DNA of 64,000 nt from Thermicanus aegyptius DSM 12793 (GTDB taxonomy: Bacteria; Bacillota; Bacilli; Thermicanales; Thermicanaceae): contig NZ_KI783301.1 of the NCBI RefSeq assembly GCF_000510645.1, positions 1,556,705 to 1,620,704 of the forward strand, in the 5' to 3' direction. Below the pieces are notes generated by a model. The model was not told where the DNA came from and made no database searches. It was given only the letters and a program-made list of their open reading frames with translations. Position 1 is the first letter of the stretch; each line of letters starts with the position of its first letter. A program made the translations under genes and the position numbers. Shown in pieces: positions 52,627 to 64,000 of this stretch.

Positions 52627-53111
52627 AACAAATCCTGGCGATCCTGGTAAATGACCACGCCGGTGTTCTAAATCGGGTGACGGGCTTGTTCCTTCGCCGG
52701 GGATATAATATCGACTCGATCACCGTGGGCCGGAGTGAGAGAAAAGGGCTCTCCCGCATGACGATCGTTCTCGATGTGGAAAATCCCATGCGAGCGGAAC
52801 AGGTGGTAAAGCAGCTCCATAAGCAGATTGATATTCTGAAAGTGATCGACCTAACCGGCCGGGCAGCCGTGGAAAGAGAGTTGGCGATGATTCGGGTCTC
52901 CAGTTCCCTCCAGAATCGAGGGGAGCTTTATAACATCATTCAGCCCTTCCGGGCGACCGTGATTGATGTAGGGCGTGAGAGCATTACCATTGAGGCGACA
53001 GGAAGTTCCGACAAGATAGAAGCCTTAATCGAACTTCTAAGGCCCTACGGGATCAAGGAATTGGCCCGTACGGGTATCACCGCCTTCACCCGGGAGATGG
53101 AACCGGTGTAA
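52623..53111 (+). CDS. ilvN: Acetolactate synthase, small (regulatory) subunit
   Basis: A 162-residue regulatory subunit (called ilvH in some species). It has an N-terminal ACT domain ([32 protein letters not shown]) that binds valine, and a C-terminal activation domain ([32 protein letters not shown]). It overlaps ilvB by four bases. Confidence 0.96.
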   Translation: MKQILAILVNDHAGVLNRVTGLFLRRGYNIDSITVGRSERKGLSRMTIVLDVENPMRAEQVVKQLHKQIDILKVIDLTGRAAVERELAMIRVSSSLQNRGELYNIIQPFRATVIDVGRESITIEATGSSDKIEALIELLRPYGIKELARTGITAFTREMEPV

Positions 53112-54428
<1,317 letters not shown>

Positions 54429-54437
54429 GTGGAGAAG

Positions 54438-55997
54438 ATGCGGAGGGTAGAGATTTTTGATACGACCTTAAGAGATGGAGAGCAATCGGCCGGAGTAAAT
54501 CTTCATCTCCATGAGAAATTGGAGATTGCCTATGCGCTGGAACAATACGGGGTAGATATCATGGAGGCAGGTTTTCCGGCCTCTTCCCCCGCAGAGTTTC
54601 AGGCTGTGAAACGAATTGCGAAAGAGATTCGAAATGTAAGTGTGGCAGGATTGGCCCGATCCGTAGAGAAGGATATCGATCAGGCATGGGAAGCCTTAAA
54701 AGAGGCGAGCAACCCCCGTATTCATATTTTTATCGCCACCTCTCCCATCCATATGGAGTATAAATTACGCATGAAACCGGAAGAGGTGGTGGAAAACGCC
54801 GTTCGAAGCGTCCGGTATGCCAGCCGCTTTTTCTCCAATATCGAATGGTCTGCGGAAGATGCGACACGTAGCGAGTGGGACTTTCTCGCCAAAATCATTA
54901 CCCAGGTGATTGATGCGGGGGCGACCGTGATAAATATCCCGGATACGGTGGGATATACCCAGCCTCAGGAGTATGTGGGACTGATCCAGTATCTGAAGGA
55001 GCATGTGCCCAATCTTTATCGGGTAAAGCTTTCTGCCCACTGCCATGATGACCTGGGATTGGCGGTAGCCAATACGCTAGCTGCCATTCAGAGCGGGGTA
55101 GACCAAATTGAAGGAACCATAAACGGAATCGGCGAACGGGCAGGAAATGCTTCCCTAGAGGAGATCGGCGTGGCCTTAAAGGTTCGCCAAGATCATTATC
55201 AGGTAGAAACAGGACTTCGGATTGACCAGACGATTCGCATCAGCAAACTGGTGAGCAAATTAACCGGGATGCCTGTTCCGCCCAACAAGGCGGTGGTTGG
55301 GGCCAATGCTTTCGCCCATGAATCGGGAATTCATCAGGATGGGGTCTTAAAAAATACCTTAACGTATGAAATTATCTCACCGGAGATGGTGGGTCTCTCA
55401 AGCAATAAGCTGGTATTAGGGAAACATTCCGGCAGCCACGCGTTTCGGGAGAAATTGACGGAACTTGGTCTTAAGCTCAAGGAAGAGGATATTCTACGTC
55501 TATTCTCCGCCTTCAAAGAATTAACAGGAAAGAAAAAAGAGATTACCGATGATGATATCCTTGCTCTGGTGGTTGAAAATGCCAACCCAGGACAGAAATA
55601 TGAATTCAATTTCCTTCAGGTCTCTTATGGCTCCAACATGATTCCTACAACCACCATAGGCATGACGACCCCTTTGGGTGAGTTCAAGCAGGAGTCCGCA
55701 ACGGGGAAAGGAAGTGTGGAGTCGATCTTTAATGCCATCGCAAAGTTGGTTGATGAGAAGATTGAACTCCTCGATTATCGCATTCAGTCAACCACCGGGG
55801 GAGAAGACTCTTTGGCTGAGGTATATGTAAAGGCGAAGATCGGTTCCATGACCACGAGTGGTCGGGGGGTAGATAACGATGTCCTTTATGCCTCTGCGAA
55901 GGCCTTTGCCGATGCAGTGAACAGGGCTTATATGAAGAGAAAGATCGACGAAGAGAATTCCGAAACAGTACAGGATAAGGGGGTTATTGCCCATTGA
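54438..55997 (+). CDS. leuA: 2-isopropylmalate synthase
   Basis: First enzyme of leucine synthesis, joining acetyl-CoA and 2-oxoisovalerate. The 519 residues show [16 protein letters not shown] (metal Asp and catalytic Arg), [19 protein letters not shown] (metal His pair), [18 protein letters not shown] and a C-terminal leucine-feedback domain from about residue 385. ATG 54438 follows AGGTGGAG; GTG 54429 directly after the ilvC stop is the alternative. Confidence 0.96.
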   Translation: MRRVEIFDTTLRDGEQSAGVNLHLHEKLEIAYALEQYGVDIMEAGFPASSPAEFQAVKRIAKEIRNVSVAGLARSVEKDIDQAWEALKEASNPRIHIFIATSPIHMEYKLRMKPEEVVENAVRSVRYASRFFSNIEWSAEDATRSEWDFLAKIITQVIDAGATVINIPDTVGYTQPQEYVGLIQYLKEHVPNLYRVKLSAHCHDDLGLAVANTLAAIQSGVDQIEGTINGIGERAGNASLEEIGVALKVRQDHYQVETGLRIDQTIRISKLVSKLTGMPVPPNKAVVGANAFAHESGIHQDGVLKNTLTYEIISPEMVGLSSNKLVLGKHSGSHAFREKLTELGLKLKEEDILRLFSAFKELTGKKKEITDDDILALVVENANPGQKYEFNFLQVSYGSNMIPTTTIGMTTPLGEFKQESATGKGSVESIFNAIAKLVDEKIELLDYRIQSTTGGEDSLAEVYVKAKIGSMTTSGRGVDNDVLYASAKAFADAVNRAYMKRKIDEENSETVQDKGVIAH

Positions 55998-57091
55998 AGA
56001 AGATCGCCCTCCTTCCCGGAGACGGGATCGGTCCAGAGATAACCAAAGAAGCGGTACTTCTTATGGAAGAAGTCGGAGCAGTCATCGGAGAAACCTTTCA
56101 ATTTCAGGAAGGGGCGATAGGAGGGGGAGCTGTTGATCGGTACAGCACCCCATTGCCTGAAGAAACCATTCGGTTGTGCCAACATAGTGATGCCATCCTC
56201 ATGGGAGCGGTGGGAGGTCCCAAATGGGATCGCCTACCGGGCCACTTACGACCGGAAACAGGTCTTTTGGGAATCAGAAAGGTATTAAATGTATTTGCGA
56301 ATCTTCGCCCCGTTCATCTATTTCCCTCCCTTTCCTCTTCTTCCCCGTTAAAGGAAGAACGAGTAAAAGGACTTGATCTCATGATTGTACGAGAGTTAAC
56401 AGGTGGGATCTATTTCGGCCAGCCCAAGGAGCGCAGAACGGTAGAGGGGAAAGAAGTGGCGGTAGATACCCTAACGTATACGGAAGATGAGATCGAAAGA
56501 ATTCTCCACGTTGCTTTTAAATTGGCGCGAAAGAGAAAAAAAGAGGTTCTCTCCGTCGATAAGGCTAATGTTTTGGAAAGCAGTCGCTTGTGGCGGGAGA
56601 AAGCGGAACAGGTGGCACTAGCGTATCCCGACGTTACGCTTACGCATATGCTGGTCGATTCAGCCGCCATGCAATTGGTTTTGAAGCCGAACACCTTTGA
56701 TGTGATCGTGACCGAGAATATGTTTGGCGATATCTTAAGCGATTTAGGCGGAGCCTTAGCCGGTTCCCTCGGGATGCTTCCGTCAGCCAGTTTGAGTGAA
56801 AATGGCCCCAGCCTCTATGAACCGGTTCATGGTTCTGCTCCGGATATAGCGGGGAAGGGAATCGCAAATCCCGTAGCCATGTTTTTAACCGTAAGCATGA
56901 TGATGGAGCTTTCCTTTGGATTCACAGAGGTGTCCCGCTGGATTAACCAGGCGGTGGAAGAAGCGCTTGATGAGGGATATCGGACGAAGGATCTCACAGT
57001 CGGAGATGAGAAGTGGGTAGGAACTGAAGAGATGGGTCGTGTGATCCGGGAAAAATTCCGAACGCTGGCGAAAGGAGAACGAAATGGATGA
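55994..57091 (+). CDS. leuB: 3-isopropylmalate dehydrogenase
   Basis: An NAD-dependent oxidative decarboxylase of leucine synthesis. The 365 residues show [59 protein letters not shown] and [19 protein letters not shown]. The start is TTG 55994, overlapping the leuA stop by four bases, and the end overlaps leuC by four. Translation is therefore coupled through leuA-leuB-leuC. Confidence 0.96.
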   Translation: MKKIALLPGDGIGPEITKEAVLLMEEVGAVIGETFQFQEGAIGGGAVDRYSTPLPEETIRLCQHSDAILMGAVGGPKWDRLPGHLRPETGLLGIRKVLNVFANLRPVHLFPSLSSSSPLKEERVKGLDLMIVRELTGGIYFGQPKERRTVEGKEVAVDTLTYTEDEIERILHVAFKLARKRKKEVLSVDKANVLESSRLWREKAEQVALAYPDVTLTHMLVDSAAMQLVLKPNTFDVIVTENMFGDILSDLGGALAGSLGMLPSASLSENGPSLYEPVHGSAPDIAGKGIANPVAMFLTVSMMMELSFGFTEVSRWINQAVEEALDEGYRTKDLTVGDEKWVGTEEMGRVIREKFRTLAKGERNG

Positions 57092-58527
57092 CATCAAAAA
57101 CCATGTTTGAAAAGATATGGGAAAATCACGAAGTGGCAAGAGCAGAGGGAGGTGGAGTTCTTCTCTATATTGATCTTCATCTCATTCATGAGGTCACCTC
57201 TCCTCAAGCCTTTGAAGGCTTGCGAATGGCCGGACGTAAGGTGAGAAGACCGGATCTCACCGTTGCAACCATAGATCACAATGTTCCCACGGTTGATCCC
57301 TTTGATCTTAGGGATCCAATCGCGAAGAAACAGATCGAAACCCTTCAAAAAAATTGTAAAGAGTTTGGGATTCCTTTATACGACCTGGAAAATATGGAGC
57401 GGGGAATTGTCCATATCATCGGTCCGGAATTAGGCTTAACCCAGCCGGGGAAAACCATCGTTTGCGGTGACAGTCATACCTCGACCCATGGCGCATTTGG
57501 AGCTTTGGCCTTCGGCATCGGAACAAGCGAGGTGGAGCATGTCCTTGCTACCCAAACCCTCTGGCAAAATAAACCAAAGTCGATGAAGGTAGAGATCACA
57601 GGGACCAGAAAACCCGGCATTACGGCGAAAGATGTCATCCTCGCCCTCATCGCCCGCTTTGGTGTCGATTTCGGCAGAGGATATGTTTTGGAATATACCG
57701 GAGAAGTAATCCGCAACATGAGCATGGAAGAAAGAATGACGATCTGCAACATGTCCATCGAGGCCGGGGCCAGGGCCGGCATGGTCGCTCCGGATGAGGT
57801 GACGTATGCCTACTTAAAGGGGCGTCCCTTCGCTCCCAAGGGTGAAGAATGGGAACGTGCAGTCGCCTACTGGAGGAGTTTAACGACCGATGCAGGCGCC
57901 TCCTATGACCAGGAGATCTCCTTTGATATTTCGGATTTAGAACCGCAGGTCACTTGGGGGACCAATCCGGGCCAAGGGATATCGATCCGTGAAACCATCC
58001 CGGATCCGGCGTTTATCGAAAATGAAGAGGAAAAACAGACGGTCATCCAATCCCTCGAGTACATGGGACTTAGACCGGGCATGAAAATGACCGATGTGGA
58101 AGTGGATTACGTATTTATCGGTTCTTGTACCAATGGGCGTCTTGAAGATTTACGGGCTGCTGCCCAAGTGGTAAAAGGAAAGAAAGTCTCTCCCAAGGTG
58201 ACCGCTATCGTGGTTCCAGGTTCTAAAGCGGTAAAAAAAGCGGCAGAAGAGGAAGGTTTAGACAAGATCTTCATCGAAGCCGGGTTTGAATGGCGTGAAC
58301 CGGGTTGCAGTATGTGCTTGGCAATGAATCCCGATGTGGTCCCTCCGGGAAAGAGATGTGCTTCCACTTCAAATCGAAACTTTGTAGGAAGGCAAGGAAG
58401 AGATTCTAGAACTCATTTGGTAAGTCCCCCCATGGCTGCGGCGGCTGCCGTGAAAGGGAAATTTATCGCCGTTGAGGATTTGGAAAAGGAATGGAGGGAG
58501 AAAGGTGAAGCCCTTTACCGTGCATGA
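57088..58527 (+). CDS. leuC: 3-isopropylmalate dehydratase, large subunit
   Basis: An aconitase-family 4Fe-4S enzyme. The 479 residues show [38 protein letters not shown] and the cluster cysteines in FIGSCTNGR and [23 protein letters not shown] lies near the end. It needs LeuD for activity. ATG 57088 overlaps the end of leuB, and the 3' end overlaps leuD by 23 bases. Confidence 0.97.
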   Translation: MTSKTMFEKIWENHEVARAEGGGVLLYIDLHLIHEVTSPQAFEGLRMAGRKVRRPDLTVATIDHNVPTVDPFDLRDPIAKKQIETLQKNCKEFGIPLYDLENMERGIVHIIGPELGLTQPGKTIVCGDSHTSTHGAFGALAFGIGTSEVEHVLATQTLWQNKPKSMKVEITGTRKPGITAKDVILALIARFGVDFGRGYVLEYTGEVIRNMSMEERMTICNMSIEAGARAGMVAPDEVTYAYLKGRPFAPKGEEWERAVAYWRSLTTDAGASYDQEISFDISDLEPQVTWGTNPGQGISIRETIPDPAFIENEEEKQTVIQSLEYMGLRPGMKMTDVEVDYVFIGSCTNGRLEDLRAAAQVVKGKKVSPKVTAIVVPGSKAVKKAAEEEGLDKIFIEAGFEWREPGCSMCLAMNPDVVPPGKRCASTSNRNFVGRQGRDSRTHLVSPPMAAAAAVKGKFIAVEDLEKEWREKGEALYRA

Positions 58528-59116
58528 AGGACTCGTAGCCCCTTTGGACCGTTCTAACGTAGATACGGATCAGATTATCCCGAAGCAGTTTCTAAAGAGA
58601 ATTGAACGTTCCGGTTATGGACAATTTCTTTTTTACGATTGGCGCTTTAAGGAGAATGGAGAGGAGAATCCTGATTTCGTCCTGAATCAGCCGGACTTTC
58701 GTAATGCGACCATCCTTTTATCCAGACAAAATTTTGGAAGTGGTTCTTCGAGGGAACACGCTCCTTGGGCCTTGGCTGATTACGGGTTCCGGGTGATCAT
58801 CGCCTCCTCTTTCGCAGATATTTTTTATAACAATTGTTTTAAAAATGGGATTCTTCCCGTCCAATTAACTGAGAAAGAAATTGATTGGCTCTTTCAAAGG
58901 GCAGAGAAGGGAGGGCTTATCTTGAAGGTAGATTTGGAGAAGCAAGTTGTCCTCGCAGAGGAAGGGGTTCAGTTTTCCTTTACCGTGAACCCGGTTCACA
59001 AAGAGAGGATGTTAAAAGGATTAGATGAGATTGGGATAACTGAGTCTTACGAAGAGCAAATCGCCTCCTATGAAACCTCACGCCTTATGGTCTTTCATTA
59101 TATGAACCGTGATTAA
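58505..59116 (+). CDS. leuD: 3-isopropylmalate dehydratase, small subunit
   Basis: Swivel subunit that completes the isopropylmalate isomerase with LeuC. The 203 residues show [21 protein letters not shown] and [21 protein letters not shown] (substrate loop). GTG 58505 follows GGAGGGAGAAAG inside the end of leuC and gives the family N-terminus. It is the last gene of the operon. Confidence 0.96.
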   Translation: MKPFTVHEGLVAPLDRSNVDTDQIIPKQFLKRIERSGYGQFLFYDWRFKENGEENPDFVLNQPDFRNATILLSRQNFGSGSSREHAPWALADYGFRVIIASSFADIFYNNCFKNGILPVQLTEKEIDWLFQRAEKGGLILKVDLEKQVVLAEEGVQFSFTVNPVHKERMLKGLDEIGITESYEEQIASYETSRLMVFHYMNRD

Positions 59117-59285
59117 TCATCCTGTAAAAGCATATCAAAGCGATCCATACGATAAGAGTGAAGAATGGAGCGGCCATTTCGATCTATCACTGCTGTTAAT
59201 TTTGCATCTATTATCACTTGCTTCCATCTTGTCAGGTGAGAGGATAAAAAAATGACAATTATGTATAAAAAATGACTCACATTCA

Positions 59286-59317
59286 AAGCCAATCCTGAAA
59301 TGGGATTGGCTTTTTTC
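59286..59317 (+). terminator. Terminator of the ilv-leu operon
   Basis: AAGCCAATCC and GGGATTGGCTT pair around TGAAAT and are followed by six T residues, about 170 bases after leuD. The rest of 59117-59460 shows no gene I can support. It should also hold the promoter of the oxidoreductase operon, which I could not fix. Confidence 0.9.
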
Positions 59318-59460
59318 CTTGTTTCCAAAGAAACATATGCCCGGTAGATATGAAAGGAATGTTCTAAGAGATGCTTATAGCGCAATCAAAAGGTTTTATT
59401 ACCTGGACGTTTTCTGAGAAAGTTAGAATGAAAGTAGAACGTAGCAAAGGAGGAAGAGCT

Positions 59461-61635
59461 ATGATCCCGAACCGGATATCACGCAGGACCTTCTTAAAAG
59501 CTTCTGCGGCTACCGCTGCCCTTTTATCCCTTGGGACTTTTGAATTGGAAACTTGGCAGCGCTTAAATGCAGAACGCGAAGGGGAAGTAAAGGTAACACC
59601 GACCCTGTGTAACGCCTGTTCCAGCAAGTGCGGAATTAAGGTGTACACAAAAAACGGGAGGCTTTGGAAAGTAGAAGGCCATCCCGATCATCCCTACAGC
59701 AAAGGGAAGATATGTGCCAGAGGCCATGGTCTAGGAACGTTGGCCTATTCTCCGGACCGAATTAAAGAGCCTTTAAAGAAAAATGGAGAGGGGAAATTTG
59801 AGCCGATCTCTTGGGAACAGGCTTATCAGGAGATTGGGCAGAAACTGAAAGAGATTGTGGCAAAGGATGGTCCGGAGAAGGTGGTTTATGTAGAGGACCC
59901 AAGGCCCACCGGAAAGTTCTACGGTCCGAGATTTTTAGCTGCGATCGGATCCCCCAATTATTTTAACCATTTGACGGTTTGCTCCAATGCGAGAGATACC
60001 GGGTTTCTACACACCATTGGTGCGGTTCCCGGTTCCGACATCGCCAATAGTAAATATATCCTGTTCATCGGGAGGAGCTATGGTGACGGCGTTCGTCCCG
60101 CATCCGTTCAAGCCTTGGTCCAAGCGAAAGAAAATGGCGCTCATGTGGTCATTGTAGACCCGCGGTTAAACAATACGGCACCATTGGCTGACGAATGGCT
60201 CTCCATACGCCCTGGAACCGATTTGGCCCTGGTCCTTGCCCTTTCCAACGTACTGATTGATGAAGGGTTATATGACAAAGAGTTTATTGCCAGATATGCG
60301 GTGGGATTTGAAGACTTTGCGAACAAGGTATCTTCTTACACTCCTGTATGGGCGGAAAAAATCACCGGCATTCCAAAAGAGACCATCACGCGAATCGCCA
60401 GGGAGATGGGAAAGTCGAAACCAAAGGCGGTGATTGAACAATCATGGCGGGGGGGATTTGGTTGCACCTATGCAAACAGTGTCGACACCGGAAGGGCGGT
60501 CGCTCTCTTTAATGCTTTGCTGGGGAATTTTCAACAGCCCGGCGGTTATATTTTTGGGAAACCGCCTCAGCTAGGGAAGCTGGATCCTACGCGTCATCCG
60601 GAACCTGGAAAGAGTTCTCTTCCCCGTATCGACCAGGAATTTTCGCTGGTAGATCCCCATAACGGAGTAGCCAGCATTCTTCCTAAGAAAATTGAGGAGG
60701 GGAAAGTGAAAGCGGCCTTCATCTGCCAAACCAATCCGGTTCGAGGCTATACCAACCCAAAAGTTATGGCGGATAGTTTAGAGAAATTGGAACTCATGGT
60801 AGTTATTGATGTGCTGATGTCTGAAACCGCCCTTGTTGCCGATTATGTTCTACCGGAGCCAAGCTATTTGGAACGGGATGATGTGATCGAAGGAATTTCA
60901 GGGGGGAAACCCGCTATTGCCCTGCGCCAGAAGGTAATAGAAAAGGTTTATCCCCATACCGTCCCTGCAGATCAGATCTTTACCGAGATTGCTAAAGCGG
61001 CAGGAATCGGAGAATATTTTAATTTTACTTTAGAGGAGTTAAATAGAGCACTCCTAGCCCCACTCTCGATCTCCTTGGAAGAACTTCGGGAAAAAGGGAC
61101 GATCGTTCTGAATGACCCGGTGAAGATGGGGGAGGTTCCGAAATTAAAAACTCCTTCGGGAAAAATCGAATTTTATAATGAAAGCTTTAAGAAAGCAGGC
61201 TTCTCTCCCGTAGTAGAATGGAAGGAACCGTTGGTGAAACCTGAACAAGATTCCTTCCGCCTGATCACCGGAAAACAAAGTTTCCACACCCATGCTTATA
61301 CGGTAAATCTCCCTTATCTCCTGCAGATCACCAAAGATTACGAATCAGAGCGACTCTGGATGAACCGGAAACGGGCCGAGGAGATGGGATTGAAGGATGG
61401 AGATTTAGTGGAAGTCTCCTCATCGGAGGCGACGAGTAAAATCCGCATTAAGGTGACCGACCGCATTCATCCGGAAGCTCTCTTTATCCCCTCTCCCTAT
61501 GGAAATTACTCCCCCTACCTCACACTCGCCAAAGGGGTTGGATTTAGTTACATGGATCATGTACCCTATCGCATCGATCCAATGGGGGGGACCTCCATGA
61601 TACATGAAGTGATCGTTAAGATCAGAAAGGTGTGA
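59461..61635 (+). CDS. Tat-exported molybdopterin oxidoreductase, catalytic subunit (PsrA/PhsA-like)
   Basis: A 724-residue Mo-bisMGD enzyme of the DMSO reductase family. A twin-arginine signal (SRRTFLKASAAT, Arg8-Arg9) directs export. The N-terminal 4Fe-4S cluster is bound by Cys50, Cys53, Cys57 and Cys85. Cys174 in LTVCSNARDTG is the likely molybdenum ligand, as in polysulfide/thiosulfate and some arsenate reductases. The C-terminal MGD-binding domain has TGKQSFHTHAYT and FIPSPYGNY. With the two genes downstream it forms an ABC-type respiratory complex. The substrate is uncertain: polysulfide, thiosulfate, tetrathionate or arsenic compounds. ATG 59461 follows AAAGGAGG. Confidence 0.9.
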   Translation: MIPNRISRRTFLKASAATAALLSLGTFELETWQRLNAEREGEVKVTPTLCNACSSKCGIKVYTKNGRLWKVEGHPDHPYSKGKICARGHGLGTLAYSPDRIKEPLKKNGEGKFEPISWEQAYQEIGQKLKEIVAKDGPEKVVYVEDPRPTGKFYGPRFLAAIGSPNYFNHLTVCSNARDTGFLHTIGAVPGSDIANSKYILFIGRSYGDGVRPASVQALVQAKENGAHVVIVDPRLNNTAPLADEWLSIRPGTDLALVLALSNVLIDEGLYDKEFIARYAVGFEDFANKVSSYTPVWAEKITGIPKETITRIAREMGKSKPKAVIEQSWRGGFGCTYANSVDTGRAVALFNALLGNFQQPGGYIFGKPPQLGKLDPTRHPEPGKSSLPRIDQEFSLVDPHNGVASILPKKIEEGKVKAAFICQTNPVRGYTNPKVMADSLEKLELMVVIDVLMSETALVADYVLPEPSYLERDDVIEGISGGKPAIALRQKVIEKVYPHTVPADQIFTEIAKAAGIGEYFNFTLEELNRALLAPLSISLEELREKGTIVLNDPVKMGEVPKLKTPSGKIEFYNESFKKAGFSPVVEWKEPLVKPEQDSFRLITGKQSFHTHAYTVNLPYLLQITKDYESERLWMNRKRAEEMGLKDGDLVEVSSSEATSKIRIKVTDRIHPEALFIPSPYGNYSPYLTLAKGVGFSYMDHVPYRIDPMGGTSMIHEVIVKIRKV

Positions 61636-61640
61636 AGCAA

Positions 61641-62180
61641 ATGGCACGTTATGGGATGCTGATCGATACCACCAAATGTATCGAATGTTTCTCTTGCCGA
61701 GTTGCTTGTCAGATGCAAAACGGATTGCCTCCGGAAGAATCGTTTATTAAGTTTTACGGACAGGAGGAGGGGACCTATCCCCATGTTTCTTATTATACGG
61801 TACCTGTTCAATGCCAGCATTGTGAAAATCCCCCTTGTGTAGCCAATTGTCCGACCGGCGCCAGCTATCAAACGGAGGAGGGGGTTGTCCTCGTCAATGA
61901 AGAAAAATGCATAAGCTGCAAGTATTGTATGGTTTCCTGCCCCTATCAGGCCAGGGTCGTCAGCGAAAAAACAGGCGTTGTAGAAAAATGCCGTTTCTGC
62001 ATCGAAGAAGTAAGGCAGGGGAAAGAACCGATTTGCGTCACAACCTGTGTGGGGAATGCCAGAATCTTTGGAGATCTGGATGATCCAAACAGTGAGATCG
62101 TAAGGGCGATTGCCAAGAAGAAGGCGAAGCCTTTGCGCCCTGATCTAGGGACGAAACCGAAAATTTTTTATGTGAGGTGA
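61641..62180 (+). CDS. Four-cluster ferredoxin subunit (PsrB/DmsB-like)
   Basis: A 179-residue electron-transfer subunit with four sets of cysteines for four 4Fe-4S clusters: CIECFSCRVAC; CQHCENPPCVANC; CISCKYCMVSC; and CRFC with ICVTTC. It carries electrons between the membrane anchor and the molybdoenzyme. It has no signal peptide and is probably exported with the Tat partner. ATG 61641 is eight bases after AAGGTG; GTG 61632 overlaps the upstream gene and is in frame. Confidence 0.93.
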   Translation: MARYGMLIDTTKCIECFSCRVACQMQNGLPPEESFIKFYGQEEGTYPHVSYYTVPVQCQHCENPPCVANCPTGASYQTEEGVVLVNEEKCISCKYCMVSCPYQARVVSEKTGVVEKCRFCIEEVRQGKEPICVTTCVGNARIFGDLDDPNSEIVRAIAKKKAKPLRPDLGTKPKIFYVR

Positions 62181-62185
62181 TGGGA

Positions 62186-63091
62186 ATGGTTTGGGGTTCA
62201 ATCATTGCATGGTATCTTTTCTTGGCAGGGGTAAGCGCCGGAGCTTACTGCACTGCGGTTTGGGTCGGTTGGAAATTCCCCCAAGCGGTTACGATACAGC
62301 GGACAGGTTATTATCTGGCTCCTCCTTTATTGGCCGCCGGGCTCCTTCTTTTAGTCATAGATGCGGAGGCGGGGCTCTTTCACCCTTGGCGCTTTCTCTA
62401 TCTCTTTACAAATGTTCCAGGTTCCATGATGACGGATGGCACCTATATCATTTCAATCTTTATGCTCATTACTCTCTATCAAGCATATCTTACTTTTCAA
62501 GGTAAAAAAGCTCCAGGATGGATGACAGGTGTGGGCCTTCTGTTCGCCTTCGGGACTGCGGCCTATACCGGTCTTCTCCTCGGTGTGGTAAAAGCAGTCC
62601 CCTTGTGGAACACATCCATCTTGCCCGTTCTTTTTACCGTCTCCGCTCTATCCACCGGGATCGCCATGACGGTACTCCTTGCTACCTTGACGGACCAGAA
62701 TGCCTGTAGCCAATTAATAAGCTTAAAAAAAATTCACTTTGGGCTTATGATCTTAGAAGGACTGCTTATCTTTATCATGGTTTACATCACCTCTTCGGCG
62801 AATGAAACTGCCTTTCAATCCGTCATGTCCCTTCTGACCGGGGAATGGAGTTTATGGTTTTGGATTGGTCTCATCGTTGTGGGCCTTCTTATTCCCCTGT
62901 TGTTGGAGGGATTGGAACTCTTTCATTCCCGCTCCTTGCAAGTCACACCTGCCGGTGTGGAAGCGACGGCAAGCGGTACGGGGAGCAGCCCTTTTGCGTT
63001 AACCATCGCGACCGAGGGATTCGTCCTGATCGGCGGTTATCTACTTCGTTTCCTCTTGTTGGCGGCCGGCACCTTTGTTACGCTCTTCTAG
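62186..63091 (+). CDS. NrfD/PsrC-type membrane anchor subunit
   Basis: A 301-residue polytopic membrane protein with about eight hydrophobic helices. It opens with IIAWYLFLAGVSAGAY, the diagnostic NrfD/PsrC N-terminus, and holds DAEAGLFHPWRFLYLF (quinone-site region). It should oxidise menaquinol and pass electrons to the ferredoxin subunit. ATG 62186 follows GAGGTG; GTG 62177 and ATG 62180 are near alternatives overlapping the previous stop. Confidence 0.9.
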   Translation: MVWGSIIAWYLFLAGVSAGAYCTAVWVGWKFPQAVTIQRTGYYLAPPLLAAGLLLLVIDAEAGLFHPWRFLYLFTNVPGSMMTDGTYIISIFMLITLYQAYLTFQGKKAPGWMTGVGLLFAFGTAAYTGLLLGVVKAVPLWNTSILPVLFTVSALSTGIAMTVLLATLTDQNACSQLISLKKIHFGLMILEGLLIFIMVYITSSANETAFQSVMSLLTGEWSLWFWIGLIVVGLLIPLLLEGLELFHSRSLQVTPAGVEATASGTGSSPFALTIATEGFVLIGGYLLRFLLLAAGTFVTLF

Positions 63092-63180
63092 GTAAGATTT
63101 AGAGAAAAGTATGGGTGTGAAAGGAGAAAACGGACATAAATAGAGCCCAAGCCAAAAAATTTGTAAGGGGAGGGAGGAAG

Positions 63181-64000
63181 ATGGGGATCTTAGATCTCCT
63201 GGAGAGTGAAAAAGTACATCTTACGGAAGAAGCATGCCTTAATTATTTAAACCGCATGGAGGTATGCCACATCTGCATCTCCTCTTGCCCTAAAGAGGCC
63301 CTCTCTCTCACCCATTCTGCCAAAAATCCCATTTCTTATCATTCTTTTTCCTGCAACGAGTGTGGGGCCTGTGTTGGAACATGTCCCACACTCGCCTTTG
63401 ATTTTCCTCACAAACCCTATCTTTCTATTCTGGAGCAAATAAAGAAACATCCGGACCGCTCCATCACATGCGAACAAGACATAACACATCCAAACGGAAT
63501 TAAAGTCCCATGTTATCTCTACCTTGATCTCACACTCTTGGGAAGCTTTGCGGAGAGGAAAGAGAGAATTACCTTTTCCCTTTATCCCTGTTTAAGTTGT
63601 AATAAGGGAGAGAAAGAGCAGATAAGGCATCATTTTGAAAAACTTCAAGGAGAATTGGATCGTTTATGCTGTAAAACACGCATTTTCCTTACCGATAAAG
63701 CCCTTCCGAAGGAGAAAGAGAAACCAGTGGAAGGAATAAGTCGGAGAGAGCTGCTTAAGATGCTCTCCCCTTCCAATCTGCGGGAACAATGGAATGAGCG
63801 ATGGAAAGGGGGGAAGAAGAAGGAGGATCTGCTTCCTCTGAGGGAAAGGATGATCTTAAAAAGGAAAAGAGTTTTAACCTTAATAAGTTCGATGAGAAGG
63901 GAAGATCGCCCGAATGCTCCGTCTGATCTGCATGAGGAAGATTTGATTCAAGAGAGAGGAATCTCTGTTAAATCCCAAAGAAAGCAAAATGGCCATAAAA
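63181..64000 (+). CDS. 4Fe-4S binding protein, incomplete at the window end
   Basis: An open frame of 273 codons without stop runs off the window. ATG 63181 follows GGGGAGGGAGGAAG. CHICISSCPKEAL (CxxCxxxCP) and CNECGACVGTCPTLAF (CxxCxxCxxxCP) near residues 29-68 form a ferredoxin-like two-cluster module. Further cysteines follow in PCLSCNKG and LCCKTR, about 70-90 residues later. The remainder is basic and hydrophilic. I do not recognise the family. It lies 89 bases after the NrfD-like gene and is probably in the same operon, as an electron carrier or maturation factor of the molybdoenzyme. Confidence 0.8.
   Translation, partial: MGILDLLESEKVHLTEEACLNYLNRMEVCHICISSCPKEALSLTHSAKNPISYHSFSCNECGACVGTCPTLAFDFPHKPYLSILEQIKKHPDRSITCEQDITHPNGIKVPCYLYLDLTLLGSFAERKERITFSLYPCLSCNKGEKEQIRHHFEKLQGELDRLCCKTRIFLTDKALPKEKEKPVEGISRRELLKMLSPSNLREQWNERWKGGKKKEDLLPLRERMILKRKRVLTLISSMRREDRPNAPSDLHEEDLIQERGISVKSQRKQNGHK

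Noticed and set aside
59113-59385. A 90-codon minus-strand frame after leuD
   Set aside because: It runs across the ilv-leu terminator and shows no motif or translation signal.

Overview
The window comes from an endospore-forming Bacillota of the Bacillales type. It carries a germination protease (gpr), spoIIP, an alpha/beta-type small acid-soluble spore protein, the comE competence genes, a T-box leuS, SAM-I and ykkC-family riboswitches, and strong AGGAGG-type ribosome binding sites throughout. I do not assign a genus. The first 30 kb follows, in order, the yqeG-yqeH-aroE-yhbY-nadD-yqeK-rsfS-comER-comEA-comEB-comEC-holA-rpsT-gpr-spoIIP-yqxA block known from Bacillus subtilis. Foreign or lineage-specific genes are inserted in it: a KamA-like radical SAM enzyme, a phosphodiesterase, leuS/sfsA/fumarase/helicase/diguanylate cyclase, rocD, and an ECF sigma/anti-sigma pair.

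At about 30.06-30.36 kb there are three tRNA genes, Pro(GGG), Leu(GAG) and Val(GAC). lepA, which follows yqxA in B. subtilis, is absent at this point. An accessory region of about 14 kb follows. It begins with a compact, translationally coupled XRE regulator / ImmA-IrrE protease / PIN-domain cassette on the minus strand, with a clear dyad operator. It continues with a long plus-strand operon (32.5-44.3 kb) holding homologues of all eight genes of the functionally uncharacterised Escherichia coli yhf operon: yhfZ, yhfY, yhfU, yhfT, php, yhfS, yhfX and yhfW. To these are added a compact amidase-signature protein, a second-type HPr, a glucosamine-6-phosphate-deaminase-like isomerase, a Cof-type HAD phosphatase, and a chemoreceptor with almost no extracellular domain. 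This looks like a complete, self-regulated uptake and catabolic module for an unknown, probably amino-sugar-like or amide-bearing, compound. It is the best candidate here for an undescribed system.

From 44.9 kb the window is biosynthetic. A SAM-I riboswitch controls metX-metY. A long leader with a ykkC-family aptamer (most likely the ppGpp-binding subtype), two candidate CcpA (cre) sites and a well-formed promoter precedes the complete branched-chain amino acid operon ilvE-ilvD-ilvB-ilvN-ilvC-leuA-leuB-leuC-leuD. Most adjacent pairs in it overlap or nearly touch.

The last 4.5 kb encode a Tat-exported molybdopterin oxidoreductase, a four-cluster ferredoxin subunit and an NrfD-type membrane anchor (a Psr/Phs-like respiratory complex). 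A further iron-sulfur protein follows and runs off the window end. These suggest anaerobic respiration, perhaps of a sulfur compound. All gene functions are read from sequence motifs and family knowledge; no database search was possible.
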